From positions 391,536 through 455,535 of the forward strand of contig VZRR01010831.1 in the NCBI GenBank assembly GCA_013398015.1: a DNA stretch of 64,000 nucleotides, in the 5' to 3' direction. Both the position numbers and the translations under genes were made by a program. This DNA is from Oreocharis arfaki (lineage: Eukaryota; Chordata; Aves; Passeriformes; Paramythiidae). Shown here in pieces: positions 36,101-49,817 of the stretch (within the stretch, counting starts at the first letter, position 1; every line of letters starts with the position of its first letter). The notes under the pieces are model-generated. The model did no database searches and was not told the origin of the DNA. It worked only from the letters and a program-made list of their open reading frames with translations.

Positions 36101-38767
36101 TGAAAAATTAGCACTTCTTGCCAGTGTCATCCATCCCAAATGAAGAATATTTTAAAAATGCTTTTCAAAGAGACGGGAAATAAAACAAATTACAGAAGTT
36201 TTGTATTGGAAGACGGATTTTAAAAGACATTCTTCTCTTCACACTTGTGAGTGGTAGAGGAGGACAGCAATTATCAGTCACTCCATTGCATCTCTTGTAA
36301 TCATTCCCCTGTAAGAGTAGTGGGTTCGTGTTTTGCGTTGGTTTTTTATCTCTCTTTATGGATAAGCAGCTTGTAATTGATTTTTCAGAAGCTGCAAACA
36401 CAAATTTACTCACAGCTACCGAGGTGAAACAAGCTGATGCCGCCGTGCCAAGTCGTACGAAATCAAATCTATTTGTGCAACTAACTGTGCTCTTCACCTG
36501 CCTTGGAAAATACCTCGTCGTGTGTTTGGGGATCAAATGAACACAGAACACTGAGAAAGGAGCTACTGAAGCAAATGCCTTCTCTGAGTAGATAATTAGA
36601 ACAGGATGGGTGATTGCCCAGAGCTGCTGCTGCTGGGATTTCATGTTTGATGTTTACCTATTGTGAATTAACATAACCTACAATAAATGTTTGTCAGCGT
36701 GGCAGCCATTTGGAAAGCCAGAGTGTTTGTCAGCAGTAAATATATTTTCCAGTACAAGAGGTATCTCTTGCCTCTGTCACTGTTGGTTCCTTCTGTCTCT
36801 TGCAGCCATGTTCCAAACAGCTTTTCTGTAGTTAGGCAATAAACAGCTTTGCATTTTGGCTATAGGATTCAGTGAGGAAAAAGTCCAGTTAGGGGGATTA
36901 TTTGCCCTCCAGAGGATTGTTGTCCTTTTTTAGAAAGCAGCTCTATCTATGAATGTGGAAAGAGAAAATCAGAGGGGAGTCTGGATGGCGGAGGCACGGG
37001 GAGGAAGGCTCAAGCTGTTGTGAGGAGGGGTCTCTGACCCTGCGGAGAGAATGTCCACAGGCCTTCAATTCTGACCTGTCCTGCCCACACCAACACTGGC
37101 AGCTCCAGTTTCTCCTTTAGGAAAACTTGGGACACTCTGGCACACTGAGAGCTAATATTTTCATGAATTATGAGAGTGTTTATAGCGAAAAATACTTGAG
37201 GGTCATATATTCAAACATTGGCGCTTCTGCTGTGTTTCTGCTGCACAGATTTTCTCAATGGATAATTAGTCCCATACTCATGGACATTAAGAACTATTTC
37301 AGGCCCCAGGGAAAATATTTACAGTACTGAGGTCCCCTTCTGTGCTCCCTTGCATTTTCTTGTGCTACAACCTTCTGCCAGACTTCCTTTCTTAATTTCT
37401 GGCACTTCTGGGGAGGCAGCTTGGGGGGTGGATCAGAGCAAGGATGGATGGTTGGGTCTTTAGTTCTGTCTTCCCCAACTTTCAGACAAAGTCAGCACTG
37501 CCTGGACCTAGAGAATCCATGAGGCACTGCAACAGCTTTGCACATTCTGCAGGGGGATGAGGAGAGCAAGGAACTATTAGGCTTTCTCCTGTGCTGCCTT
37601 AGATCTCAGTGTGTTGCTGAACTCAAGTAAAAAGGAAACAAATTTATTTGAGAAGAAAAAAAATCTGTCCCATGTTCAGTCACTCTCTGTGGCCCTGTGA
37701 GAAATGACAAAATGAAAAACATGTAGGATAAGGACACAAATAATTTACTTTTGGTTTTTTTCTCAGGTATTTACTCCTTCATGTTCTGACCCAAAGAACC
37801 AAAGGCCAACAAAATTCTGTGACCTTAACTGACTTTAACACAACCATTAAACACTGTTAATATTCAGGAACTTTCGTGGGATTTTCCACAATCTTCACAG
37901 CTTTCAGCCTCTTTTTCATGCTTTTGTCAAATGTGTAGGTTTTAGCAAGACTTTGACATTTAGGATCAGGCTTTCACGGCAAACTGTTGGACTTAACATT
38001 GTCACAAGGTGTTTTCCTCACTGTGTACCTGTATTTGGAACACATGGAGCTTTTCCTTGAGATAAGCAGCTCTTATTTTATTTATGCATAAACGGGCGTG
38101 TGTGGAAGGCTCACTGCAGTGGTTTTATGCTACTTTGGGATAAGTTTAATAATATGTGTGTATTGATGCACTGAAATAAGACTTCTCCTTGTCAACTTAA
38201 TGCAAGCAAATTGTGTTGAACCTCTCTCTGGCTGTTTGGAAAGCAAAGTCCCATCAGACATTGTGGTTCAAACACCCCCATTTTTATATGAAGTGATTGT
38301 ATTGCCATTAAAAGCATTTTTCGTTAAGGTTATTTATACCAAATAATTTAATTTTTTTTTCTAAAGCTTTCTAGTTTAATGGCATAAAAAGCAAACACAG
38401 GAAAATTCAATTGTTTTCAGACCTCTTACAAACCTACCTTTGGAGGAAAGCATTTCTTTTCTGTCCACAATAATATGATTTATCTATTACTCCATTTTTA
38501 ACCTCTGCCATGGAGAGATTTTATAAACTTATTTTTGTATCCTGCAAAGACCAGTGTTTCTGTCATGCCTGGCAAGAAATACATCGAGATTGTGCACAGA
38601 AAGTGAATTATCTGCTCCAACCAACCAACTGGATCAGCAAAAAGCTCGTTTTAATTTTTATTTTTTCACTATGAAATGTGATAACTCTGTGTGTAACTGC
38701 TCTGCCATTTTGAGATACTTGATAAATTGCCTGAATTCTCATGGCCCCCTTTGCTCCCTTCCCACAG

Positions 38768-38887
38768 TGCCCCCCAGGTTTGTGGTCCAGCCCAGCGACC
38801 AGGACGGGATCTATGGAAAAGCCGTCATTCTCAACTGCTCTGCCGAGGGTTATCCCGTCCCTACCATCGTCTGGAAGTACTCAAAAG
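38768..38887 (+). CDS. DSCAM: DSCAM exon: N-terminal half of Ig8
   Basis: A 120-bp phase 1-1 exon, the smallest in the window. It completes Val, then PPRFVVQPSDQDGIYGKAV. The first Cys is in VILNCSAEG (codon 38836-38838; NCS is also a sequon) and the Trp in TIVWKYSK. It ends SK plus one base, with donor GTAGGA, weaker than consensus. The second cysteine of this Ig fold is supplied by the next exon, so Ig8 is split in two like Ig2. Substitutions against recalled human DSCAM are few (Arg for Lys, Ser for Arg, Tyr for Phe). Confidence 0.96.
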
Positions 38888-41629
38888 GTAGGATTCCCGT
38901 GGTGACCACTGGGCACAGGCTAATTCTGGCTTAATGACACCCCACTCACCCATAAGCTGCTGTTTTAACCTTCGAATTGCCAGGGAGTGGCAATAAGGGT
39001 GCCATAAAGGACGCACCGGTCACGTTCTATAGCTCACAAATCATCTCCCCAGGCACGAAGTGCTGGCCACTGTCCCACACAAGGCTGAGCTGGATGGACT
39101 TTTGCTCTGCCCTGGAGATGTCCTGGCTGTGCCTGTGAGCCTGTGTCAGCTGTGGCCTCAGCGGGCGAGGGATGAAAGGGACGGCTGGGAGAAAAAAGAC
39201 ACAGCTTTAATTGAAACTACCTCAGCACGAGGCTCACCAGCAGCATTTGGCTGGGTTTTTTTTTTTCTTTTTCCCCTTGAAAATTCGTGATAACACAGCC
39301 AATCACATCTTTTCAGCAAAGAAGGAAGGTCAGGTAGCATTAACAGAAGCAGTAATTCAGTGTGTGCTTTACATAATGCTTTAACATTTTCTTCTCGTGT
39401 AACAGAGCATTAAAAGTGGCCCCACTTGACCCTCAGTAGCCATAGGAAATTGACTGATTTTTAATTAAAATGTGTTGCCTGATAGATTGCGTCTTCTTGC
39501 CCGTTGTCTTCTGGTAGGTTTTAGCAAAAAAACACATTCTGCAAACCCTGTACCCAATCTAAAGGAGTTAACCCCTTAAAAAACAAAATGAGGTGCTGTT
39601 GAGAAGAAATCTTTATGCAATGCTCCATGTCATTTTTGGTCTCCTTAGGATCTAAGTTCAAATTGTATTTGAAGAGAAATGGGCGAGAGAAAAGTTCATG
39701 TTAAAGACTATTTGGGCTCCTACTGATAAATTGCGGTTTGTTGCGAGAAGGGTGCAGAGTTCCAAATTCCATTAATCTCAGCAGTAAATGGGGTTTTAAT
39801 TCTGAATATGGGGCACAAAGAGGTAATTCTGGTTTGCAGTGTTTGTGTGCTGAAGGAGGGTGCCATGCCAAGCTGGATGAGCTGTAATTAACTGTGAGGA
39901 GATAAATAACCCAGCTTGGAATGACAGAACAGTTGAAAAAGTCCTCTTTCAGACTCATCCACACAGATGTGTGGGATAAGACTCTCTCATGCTCAGGAAG
40001 GACTTGGGCAGTAATAGCAGTAAAAATACGTGTGAAGATTAAGAAACCTTCACAAACTGCTACACAATTTTTTTTTCCAGTTTTTTTTCCTGGTAGCTGT
40101 CCTCAGGAGTACCAGCCCTTTCCTTTCTGTGAACACTAAATTCTTCCCACAATTTTTCATGTGGAGAAATACAGGAAGTGAGGGGGCAATCAATGGCAGG
40201 CATCTCCAGTTAGTAAAGCATAAATGTCCATTCCAACTAAATGACAGGAGAAATGGCTTGTTAAGGAAAAGCAATTGACAAAAGGACAAGTTGGACTTGC
40301 ATATGGCTAAAATAGGTGAAAAAAATCAACAATGGCAATTGAATTTTTCTGAAAAAATTATAATTTTAACATTTTTAAGTTCATAGTATTGGTCACCAAG
40401 CCTTCAGGGTAGGTGTAAGTTCCCAAAGCCAACTATGTAGGACTAGAAGTATTTTTCATATGCATGTCTGGTCTTTTTTAGTATTCCAGATGTTGTATTC
40501 ATAGGATGTTCTAGCTTGCTGTGTTGTACTAAATAATTCCCCATAATATTTATCCACTGTATTTCTTCCTGGGTTGACTCAGCCAACTGTTTATAGTAAT
40601 TAATTCTGACAGATATTAACTTTGGGTACTGAAAGTGGTGTAAGAGAATTCCATTGAAGAAGAGCACCTTTTGACTGCCCTGAAAAATCCCATGTCCTGC
40701 TGCCAGAGCAGGTTGTAAAATTAGGTTCTTCTTTGTTACAAGAAACGTGTCTTAATAGACATTTAGAGAGTCCCTAATGCTGGAGGAACCTGAACTTGTG
40801 GTGACAGTACAGCAGGATCCTGTTTCCTTTTCCCTAAATCACCCAGTATCTTATTTCCAAGGAAAAGTAGCTTCTTTCTTAAAACCAAACTTGATACAAA
40901 AATCTTTGGCTTCCTGTTTTTATGGACCTTCCATTTTTACAGTGCTGCCAAAAATGTCTGATCAGTAGTCTGAGCTTTTTGCTGTTTTCTGCATTTTATT
41001 TTGATTTTTTTTTGTGGATTTTTTAAATGTTTTTTTAACAGCCTCAATAAATACTGGCTGCAAACATGGCAGAACAGAGATTTTGTGTGTCACCAGTCCA
41101 TCAGCTGTAGCAGGAGACAAGAGAAACAGTCACTGATGTGCTTTTCCATGTTATCCAGGGTTTCATAAACAAGGTCCTAGAGGTCCCCTGAGTGTGCCAT
41201 GTTTACTACAACAGACATTCCTCTCAGTCATAAGAAATTCATTTGCTGTATGCATTAGGGATGCATACTGCTATGACTGTTCAGCTGTAATTGTCAATAA
41301 TTCATCAGCCTCTAAATGTACAACAAATGTGCCTTTTCACCCATGAACGGGCTGGAAATCTTCATTTCCTCTCTCCCCCTCCCTGGTTCTTCGGCTTTGT
41401 GCTCCTTTAACATGGGCAAATTATTGCTGCTGGTGCATTCCCAAAGCCTTCCTTCTCCTCGTGTGACGAATTCAGTTTGGATGGGGAACCATTCTGTTTG
41501 TTCTGATCGTGTCAGAAGCCGTTTCAGCTGCACTGAGCCCCTAAGAAACAGGAAGCTCTAGTTTGTGCCGTATTAAAAGTAAAAATACGAGGTGCTTTTT
41601 AACCTTTTTCCATGGGTTTCCTGCTTCAG
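38888..41629 (+). other. DSCAM: Intron, Ig8a to Ig8b exons (2742 bp)
   Basis: Phase-1 intron with donor GTAGGA and acceptor TTTCCTGCTTCAG. The sequence is AT-rich with T-runs near 39258, 40068 and 41006. I recognise no repeat family, gene or alternative exon in it. Confidence 0.92.
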
Positions 41630-41803
41630 GTGCCGGGGTTCCCCAGTTCCAGCCGATCGCGCTGAACGGTCGGATCCAGCTGCTCACAAACGGCTCCCTG
41701 CTGATTAAACACGTGCTGGAAGAAGACAGTGGATACTACCTCTGCAAGGTCAGCAATGATGTGGGAGCAGACGTCAGCAAGTCCATGTACCTCACTGTTA
41801 AAA
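41630..41803 (+). CDS. DSCAM: DSCAM exon: C-terminal half of Ig8
   Basis: A 174-bp phase 1-1 exon completing Ig8. It finishes a Gly codon, then AGVPQFQPIALNGRIQLL. There is a sequon NGS in TNGSLLIKH. The second disulfide Cys is in EDSGYYLCKVSND (codon 41743-41745), and the exon ends SKSMYLTVK plus one base, with a good donor GTAAGA. The trailing A is the first base of the Ile that opens Ig9 in the known protein. Ig9 itself was not found downstream, so this is the last coding exon visible. Base composition is moderate compared with the Ig3-Ig7 exons. Confidence 0.97.
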
Positions 41804-44512
41804 GTAAGAACTGAAACGCTTCTCTGTGATCCAGATTGAGTGGAAAAAGTCTTTGCTGCATCCTTAGTTCGGAGGGAGGGGAAGCGGGTTGGGAGGGGAG
41901 AGGTTGGGTTTGTTGGCTTTGGTTTAATTTTGGCTTTCAGCTGCGTGTGGTAGCACCTGGAAGTCAGGATGGTTGATGAAAACCCTCGTTTGGTAGAGGG
42001 AGAAAAGGAAATTCAGACCAGGTCTGAAAGGTATCCCTGAGTCATGAAGGGAAAGTAAGAAAATTTGTTGGTCAGGAGTAAAAAACAATAACAGAGGAGA
42101 AATATCCACAGCAATTGTCATAAACGTCAGAAGCTGAAGGAAATACGGATTAAAAAGACACTTAATCAGTTCTCAATGTATCACAGATAGAAACTATAGG
42201 TACAATTACTACAGGTAGATACCACAAGATATTACAGCATACTCTGAGATTTTATAGATACAGCCACAGTAGTTATTTTGACTTAGCCAGGTAATTTTCA
42301 GAAAATCCATCTAATCACACAAGCTCAACCTGTCTGTACTTTCCAGGCACAAGAGACAAAAGCAATCCAGTTTTCAAGTGCATGTCAGCTGTAATTCCTT
42401 GAAACATCAACACAGTTTAGAATATAGAAGAAATATTATGGAAAAAAAAAAGGTGTAGAGATAATATAATTTCTCACTGGAGAAAATAAGAGAATATTGA
42501 CACATCAGCATGCCAAATGCTCCTGGATGAACTGTCAGACCAGTATTGAAGGAGGTCACCACACCATGTACTTTCATGTTTGTATGATTTCTGAAGATTT
42601 ACAGAATGCTTTGAAGTTCTGGGATGCCAATTAGCTTGAAAAAGTTTTGCCCTTGAAAGTAAAGAGAATTTTTTTTTTTCCAGAAAGGAAGAAAAGTCAA
42701 ATTTATTCTCTGTGTGAGAGTGCACTTTAGACCGTTCACATTTAGGTGTAGGGGTGTTGTTTGTTGTCCAGAATTAATAACTAAGTTATTTTATGAGTGT
42801 CAAAAATTTGCAAGCCCCAATACCTCAGATGTCCTCTCCACTCTAATTTACCATAGTAACTTCATCTTCTAAAAAACAACATGATGACCTCTCCAGCAAA
42901 TTTATTACTTGAACGCTTCTTCTGTGGGTTGGTAGAAGTTCCAGGTTCTGTGGTTTGCAGAAGTGGCCATTTTGGGGCCAATCTTCAATTGCAGGAGTGA
43001 GGCACTGCTGTAATATTCTACCAAGAGCCAGCTTCCCTCTGCTTGGCAGCCGTGCACGCTGCCTGTCTGATCACTGCATGCAGTTTCATGTGTGATAAAA
43101 GAGCATCCCTTATCAAATAAGAGCAGGAGCTTCCCTGGGGAGCCAGTTGCTGTTTGAATCTAATGAAAACCCCTCTGGCTCTGAGACAGCAGGGAGCAGC
43201 CTGTGCCCCTCACACACCCACACTGACACCAGTCCAGCTCCAGCACGGCTGCTGGAGAGAGCACTGGGAGGGTGTTGGTGTGAGCGTGGAAGAGGCAGAG
43301 CTTCAGCTTCCATCAAACACCCATTAAGGGCAAGATGCTCTGGGGAAATGGGTTTCAGGTATGGCTGGATCCCCTGTTCTGGTGGTGTGGTTGTGGCTCA
43401 TAATATTGGCACCTGGTCAGGGGGGCTGGCTCCAGAGTGAGGGCCTGGATTTGCCTTTAATCTCTCTTGTCATTCACTATTTCCTTTTTCTGTGTGGTTA
43501 TTCTGGATACTTCATTCTCCTCACAAGCCTGTTCCTGGGCCCTGGTCCTCAGGTTTAGTCCTCCTCTAGATAGAAATCTTGGCCTTCCTTCATGAAACTC
43601 ACAGTGTTCTCCATGAGTTGATCCTTCTCCTCGAGGTCACCCTAAACGCCTTCTTTAGGCAGAGGCAGCAGGTGAGGCCTGGCCCGTGCAGCTGTTTCTG
43701 GGTGACAGAGTTGGTAAGTAAGAAACAGCTTCCAAAACACAAACAAGGATTAGCATTGATGCATTTTCCTGTGGTTTCCTTGTCACAAATTGCCTTCCTA
43801 CCTGCCTTCAGTCTATTCATGGGTCATCCATGAGCAGCAGCTCAAATCACCTGATGAAAAAGCAGAGTGGCTTGGATGGATTCGGTCACTGATCATGAAA
43901 CTAGATTGGCCCTCAGAAAGAAAAACATGGCAGCACTCTCTTTACACCTAATTCCTTCACTTCTTCTTCCTTGTGCCACAGATACCTGGTGCATGCAGGA
44001 GCTAACCACTGACAGCATCACTGGACTTAAAAATAAACCTTCTTGTGCACAGGAGATTCTTCTCCATATTTGATAAAAGTTTTTACCTACTCTGGTAGTA
44101 ACACTGCTGAATAAACTTTTACTTTTCATAGATCTTGTTAAAAAATCTCTTAAATGAGCTGATGAGCTCCTTAAATGAGCTCCTCCAGAATTTCCACTGT
44201 CACCTGTATCTAAACAAAAAAGATGTTGACCTTTGTTGTCAAAAAAGAGTAGTAAAATTTTTGTTTTAGTAGTTCAGGAGTGGGCAGGATGAAAATTGAT
44301 TTAATATATTTCCATAACTTGCTACCTCTAAAATTGATGGATTTTTTCTTACTGAAAAGCCATGTCAAGCTATAAACCAGTTTGGTTTGTTTACCAAGAC
44401 TCTTAGTGCTAAGGGAGAAGTTGTAATCATTCCAAATATATGTTTATTTAGTGCCTCAGTGTTTGCTGAGTGACACCTTCGTGTCAGACGAGCTGATCCA
44501 ACTTCTTGGTTG

Positions 44513-44606
44513 AAGGGAGATTGCATGAGAAGGGAGTGCAAAGAAAGAGGAAAAGGAGAAAAAAGAGAATAGAAAAACTAAAAGAAAGAGAGGAAAAGAA
44601 AGAGGC
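44513..44606 (+). repeat. Purine-rich tract
   Basis: About 90 bases dominated by A and G (GAAAG, GAGGAAAAG and similar units) with only a few interrupting pyrimidines. Low-complexity intronic sequence that opens shadow frames on the minus strand. Confidence 0.75.
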
Positions 44607-45451
44607 TTCAGGAACATCATCAGAAATGTGAAAAGAGCAAGCTGCCAGCATCAATGCTGAATCAGGAACCACAGGGCAGGAAATTTTCATTTAGCAGCTA
44701 TTATCCTTCTCCCTTTCTTTTCAAGGAATGGACATAAAAATCACGATCAGTGAATTTTTCTCCTCTTGTGATTCAAGGATAAGTCATTCCCAAATTCCAC
44801 GTTCACTAAGACACACAATATTAGAAAGTTATGAGAGATCTGGAACAAGGAATCTAGTGCTGTCTCGAGAAATGACTCCTGGTGCTTGAGGTGAGAAGAC
44901 TTCTGAAGAATTTCTATAAAGGATAATGAGCCTTTAACATGAAGGGAAGAACTAAAATTATTTAAAGGTTGCCTGGGAGTCACAGGGGAGGAGATGACTG
45001 CTTAAAACGGACTGCCTGCCTGCCTTCATCTGAATAAACGTCACACTTCCTAATTCCACTTTAGGGGCTATATATAACATGACAGAATGGTATCCTGATA
45101 AAATTACCTCCTGAAAAGCAAGCTTGCATTAAGGCATGCATCTTCATGTGTAAATAATCTGTCGGAGGCAACCATGTTGGCGCTGCCCCTTCTCAAATCT
45201 ATCACTTCTTTTCGTGACAGTGTGGAGCCTGACAAGTTTAAATCTGATCATCAAAACATTTCCAACAAATCCTGTCTGCCAAGAAAACAGAATTGCTTCG
45301 TTCCCTTTCCCCTCAAATACGCTTCTTAGCTATTGGCATTATATGTGTTTAATACATAAACCTAAAGCTGTCAGTCAGATCCGCAGCTCCTTCCAGCAGG
45401 AACATGCTAATCCCAGCTAATTCTTTTAATGCCAACTTTCACCACTTAGAC

Positions 45452-45478
45452 ATAAAAAAATAAAATAAAATAAAATAA
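45452..45478 (+). repeat. AAAAT microsatellite
   Basis: A short run of AAAAT/TAAAA units in intron, about four perfect pentamers after an A-run. Confidence 0.85.
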
Positions 45479-46915
45479 TGACTTTAAAAATTGTTGCCTA
45501 TGACAAGAGCTGATGGAATAACAGGAGAAGGGGCTGGTTGGGAAAGGGAGTTTGGTAAAACTGATGCCCTGTTCGGGCACCACACCGTGTTTCTGCTGTC
45601 CCTGCCTCTCTCACAGTGCTGCTCGCCCATGTTGACCATGACCTCTTCCAGGCCAGGTTTGTTTCTCAGCATCTTCAGACAACTCATGGAGCAAAGAGAC
45701 CTCAGTCACACAACTAACTGCTGCTGCAGAAGAAATCAAATATAAACAGTAGTTACAAACACAAATAAACCCAGAAGATGCTTATGGGTGGAGGCTGAAT
45801 GGCATGGAGCTCTTTTCTCCACTGCAAGCTAACAGTTGTTCCACCATATGGCTCAAGCACTGCAGCATTTGTTTATTGAGATGGATGGAAAGCTCTGCCT
45901 GTGAAGCTTTATCCAGGCAGGATAAAGGGACCATTTCCATGTGACCAGGCAAATGAGTTTGCTCTGCTGCGACACCAGCAGCAAAGCCAGCAAGCTGTGA
46001 TGGAGAACTCACTATGCTCTGCTCACCAGGGTGCCTCTAAATGCTCATTTTAGTCTTTGGGAAAATAATTCTTTGCTGAGAGCACAGGAATGTTGAGATC
46101 TGCCCGATTGCTGCTTTTCCCTGTGTATGAAAAGCCAATTTCTCATTAAAATGCATGTATCCCACAAGGTGTCAGTAAGGGTGGCATTGCCTGCTCTACA
46201 TTTGCAAAGACAGATTATCCATGATATGTGGTACAGGAAGCTTAAAATCACTGTCTCTAATATCTCCAAAATACACTTATAAGAAGGACAGCAATAATGC
46301 TCTGTCAAATTCACCTGAGCTCAGTTATTTTGATAGTTCTTAATCTTCCTTTGCTCCATTTTTCTCACAGTCCCATGGTCTGTAAATACTATTTTCCGTG
46401 GAAAAACAAAACAAGACGAAAGTTCCCTTCTCTTTTTGTGTGCCCTGATTTACTGTTTTCTTCTTCTGACATTTCTGCCATCTTTTTCTTTTTTTTCTTT
46501 TAAAAAAGGCTTTTTCATTCATTTGGTTCTTCATCCTTATTGTGCAGTTATCTCAGGTAGAGTACACTTTTGTGAAATGGAGAAATTTGGCCAAAATTGG
46601 TAAAATCTCTAGCTGGATGGCTTGCCTGTGTCCTGAGAATGAAAAAGTGGGGGAAAGGCAAAGAAAACAAAAAATAATTTCCTTGAACTGAAACTACTCT
46701 CATGTCCCAAACAGTCCTTGGTGTCGAGCTGGTGAGCTGCCCTTGCCCACCTCTGCCCTTGCCCTCATGACAGACAGCTCACCCTCTTTTTCACCACCTA
46801 TTCCTTGGCAAAAAAAGGCAAAAACTGTGTTAAATATGAGGTTGTGAATAAACTGTCCAACTCCAAGTCGGCGGTGATGAACCGCAACGCTCTTCATGCT
46901 TTAATTTTGTATCCT

Positions 46916-46990
46916 TGCCCGTGGCAGGGGGGTGGGAACTAGATGATCTGAAAGGTCCATTCCAACCCAACCTCCTCCATGATTTTATGA
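46916..46990 (+). mobile_element. CR1 LINE 3' end, sense
   Basis: A short copy of the CR1 terminus on the + strand: GGAACTAGATGATCTGAAAG, then 'tccattccaacccaacc' and a degraded 'catgattttatga' tail. It is 5'-truncated to about 75 bp. Confidence 0.85.
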
Positions 46991-48516
46991 CTCTAATCGT
47001 GTATTTTCATGAAATGCACAGCCTAAAAGATGCCGGGAGTGAAACCTGGAAACACGAGAGATCTCCCTGGATGCAAGCACTCCCTCTTGTTACCAAAACA
47101 GCCTATTTTTTTTTCCTAATGAGGCTCTCCCACAAAGAGAAAGGAACAGGGGTCTAAATGCTGTTTTCTGCCTCTTCAAACCGCTGGCACGGCTTTGATT
47201 TAGGGACTTGCACTTTAATCACCCATCATGTGTCATTACCCCGACAGGCGGCAGCAGCCGCCAGACACGAGCGCCGATAAATTGCGCCGAGAATCGCTGG
47301 AGCGATCCTTTGTTGATTTTCCTTTACAGCTATTCCATGGCAGATCAGCTGTCATAACAACACAGTGCCTCTGGCAACAGAGGGAAATTAAACATGAAGT
47401 ATGTTCAAGGTAGCTGGTAGAAGGCTGGAATATCCCTTTTCTTCCGTACCTTCAAATGCTCCCTGCTCCTCTCGGTAACGCCGAGCCCGTGGCAATTCTC
47501 TTGTAAGATAATTGCCAGATGTGCTGCAGCACAAATACTCAAGTGGGTTTGTATGCAAATCTTTGCAATGCTCTCATTTAAGGAGAAGAGGAGAGGCAAG
47601 AACCTCTTTCTCTTTCTTTTCTTTTTTTTCAAGAAATATTTTTCGAACAAGAATAGAGCAGCCCCTTTTTCTTTCCTTCAAGGCTGGTTGCACAGCAATG
47701 TTTCCAGCAGGAAGGTGAAGCAGATTTTTCTCCCAAAAGTGTACACAGACTCTGCTGTATCAACAGTATCATATTTACTGCCTTTTTTTCTTTTTCCAAA
47801 ATAGCTGTCTCTCTCAGCTTTTTGATGCCCAAATGGCAACATTCAAAAGGGAGCATGGGTGAGGTTTATTTTCAGAAGTTTTCTTTCTGTGGAAGTTTTC
47901 ATAAGGGATACAGAATATTGAGGCTTTCCTGAAAAATTACCAGTTTAAGAAAGTTAGTGACAATATAGTCTTTCAAATTCCTTCACATCTTCATGTTTTT
48001 CAGAAAGCCTCATAAGGGATTGGATTCAGAAGTTGTTGGTTTATTTTCTCCCTTTCTTGAACAGATTAGTACTATAAAAACCACAGACATCTTAGCATGT
48101 TCCCATTCCTCAATATTAATATTTCTTGTGTCCTGTTAAATTATCACTTTGTTCAGAGTGGCTCTCAGATGACAATGAACTCTGTGTCCAGGTTTAGCCA
48201 AATGTGGTCAGAAACCTCTGTGCCACAGAAATCACTTCTGATCAAGGGCTGCAGCTCCTCTGTGTCTGAACACTGCTGAAACAAGACTTGAAAACAACAT
48301 CTGATCTACTCCTCCAGCTGAGATGGTGGTGTGGCAGGGACTGACACCAGCTAGACAGATAATCCATTCATAATAACCATCCCTGAGAAAGTCCAGATTT
48401 CACTATATTGTATTGGGCACTATTCTTCAAACACTGCTGTGCTCGAATGTAATAAACGGTAATCCCGAAATGTTCTAAGCTGGGAGGAAATATTCTGGAA
48501 ATTACGCTTACAGGTG

Positions 48517-49072
48517 ATTTGGAATCCTGAGCTAGAAGGAACCCACAAGGATCATCCAGTCCAACCCCTGGCCCTGCACAGGACACCCCAGGAGTCACAC
48601 CCTGTGCCTGAGAGCGGTGCCCAAACGCTCCTGGAGCTCTGGCAGCGTCGGGGCCGTGCCCATTCCCTGGGGAGCCTGGGCAGTGCCCAGCACCCTCTGG
48701 GGGAAGAACCTTTCCCTGCTCTGCAGCCTAAACCTCCTCTGACTCAGCTTCAGGCCTTTTCCTCAACAATTCACAGTTCTGCCCAGGGCAGGAGCTGTGC
48801 CTCCTGTGCAGGGGAATTGCTGGGCTCAGGCCCTGCCCGTTGCTCTGGTGCCATTGCTGGGCCCCCGGAGCAGAGGCTGGGCCCTGCTCGGAGCCCTCCC
48901 TGCAGCCAGGGACAGCCAGGCCTGAGGGCCCCTCTCAGCTGGGGCTCCTCTCGAGGCTGAGCAGCCCCAGCTCCCTCAGCCTTTCCTGGGCACCGAGATG
49001 CTCCAGGCCCTTCCTCAGCCCCGCAGCCTCCGCTGGCCCCGCTCCAGGAGCTCCCTGGCCCTGCTGTGCTGA
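48517..49072 (-). mobile_element. CR1 LINE fragment, antisense, about 555 bp
   Basis: It opens with GGAATCCTGAGCTAGAAGGA and 'aaggatcatccagtccaacc', the reversed 3' part of a CR1. It continues through 'gaacctttccctgctctgcagcc'-like and 'tccctcagcctttcctgg' blocks that are standard in avian CR1. Strongly GC-rich against AT-rich flanks. With the 58745 copy it is the longest CR1 piece here. The long frames over it are repeat-derived, with no intact reverse transcriptase. Confidence 0.85.
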
Positions 49073-49817
49073 GGAAAACACAGGAATTACATTCGGACAT
49101 TTATCCCAGAAGTTCTTCTCAGAACACACCATTTTTATAGAATAAAAGTTCTTTAAATACATTTATTTCTGATGTTTTCTTAAAATTACAGAGTGGTTCT
49201 AAATCTCCAAGTCAGCTGCACAAGATGTGTCCTAATACAAACAGTGTCAGGACAGTGTCCTCACAAGTTATTTCTTTTTTCTCTTCAATCCTTGTGGTAC
49301 CGGAGTAATGACTAATCACTAACCATGCCCACAATCCAGTAGTGATGTTTACTGGTTTATCTGAATCAAACTGTTTTCAAATGCAGCACAGATATAGATA
49401 CACATATATCTTGATTTTTCTTGAATATTTACCTTCAGGGGCATTTAATGCTTAGATCTCTACGTTTACCTGGATTTTCATGCTATTAAATTTACTAATT
49501 TTTCCAAGTAACATTTTAAAATACAAATGCTGCTGTGAATACATTAGTTTCATTTGTGAGGTGGGAGTTGTTTGCAGTGTGTTTGATGGGTTTAATATTG
49601 GCTTCTGGGGGAGGAAGTGAATGCAGGATCTATTACAGCTTATTTTTATATTTGCAATGTCATCAAAAGTTGGGTCTATGTCTTGCTAACAAAGATTAAA
49701 TAAACTTAAATCAAGAGCACATTGTAAAGCAATAACGGGATGTAAATTAATTTAGTGGATATGTGGAGTACATGTGACTATTTCCACTTCAGAAAAGGCA
49801 GCTCTTACAGTACTGTG

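Larger units (their letters stand above)
29221..38767 (+). other. DSCAM: Intron, Ig7 to Ig8a exons (9547 bp)
   Basis: Phase-1 intron with donor GTAAGG and acceptor CTTCCCACAG. It has an imperfect 19-bp minisatellite (30751-30825) and a TTA microsatellite (33167-33187). Otherwise it is AT-rich sequence with no recognised CR1 or LTR copy, no extra Ig exon and no RNA gene over more than 9 kb, making it one of the most repeat-poor stretches here. Confidence 0.92.
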
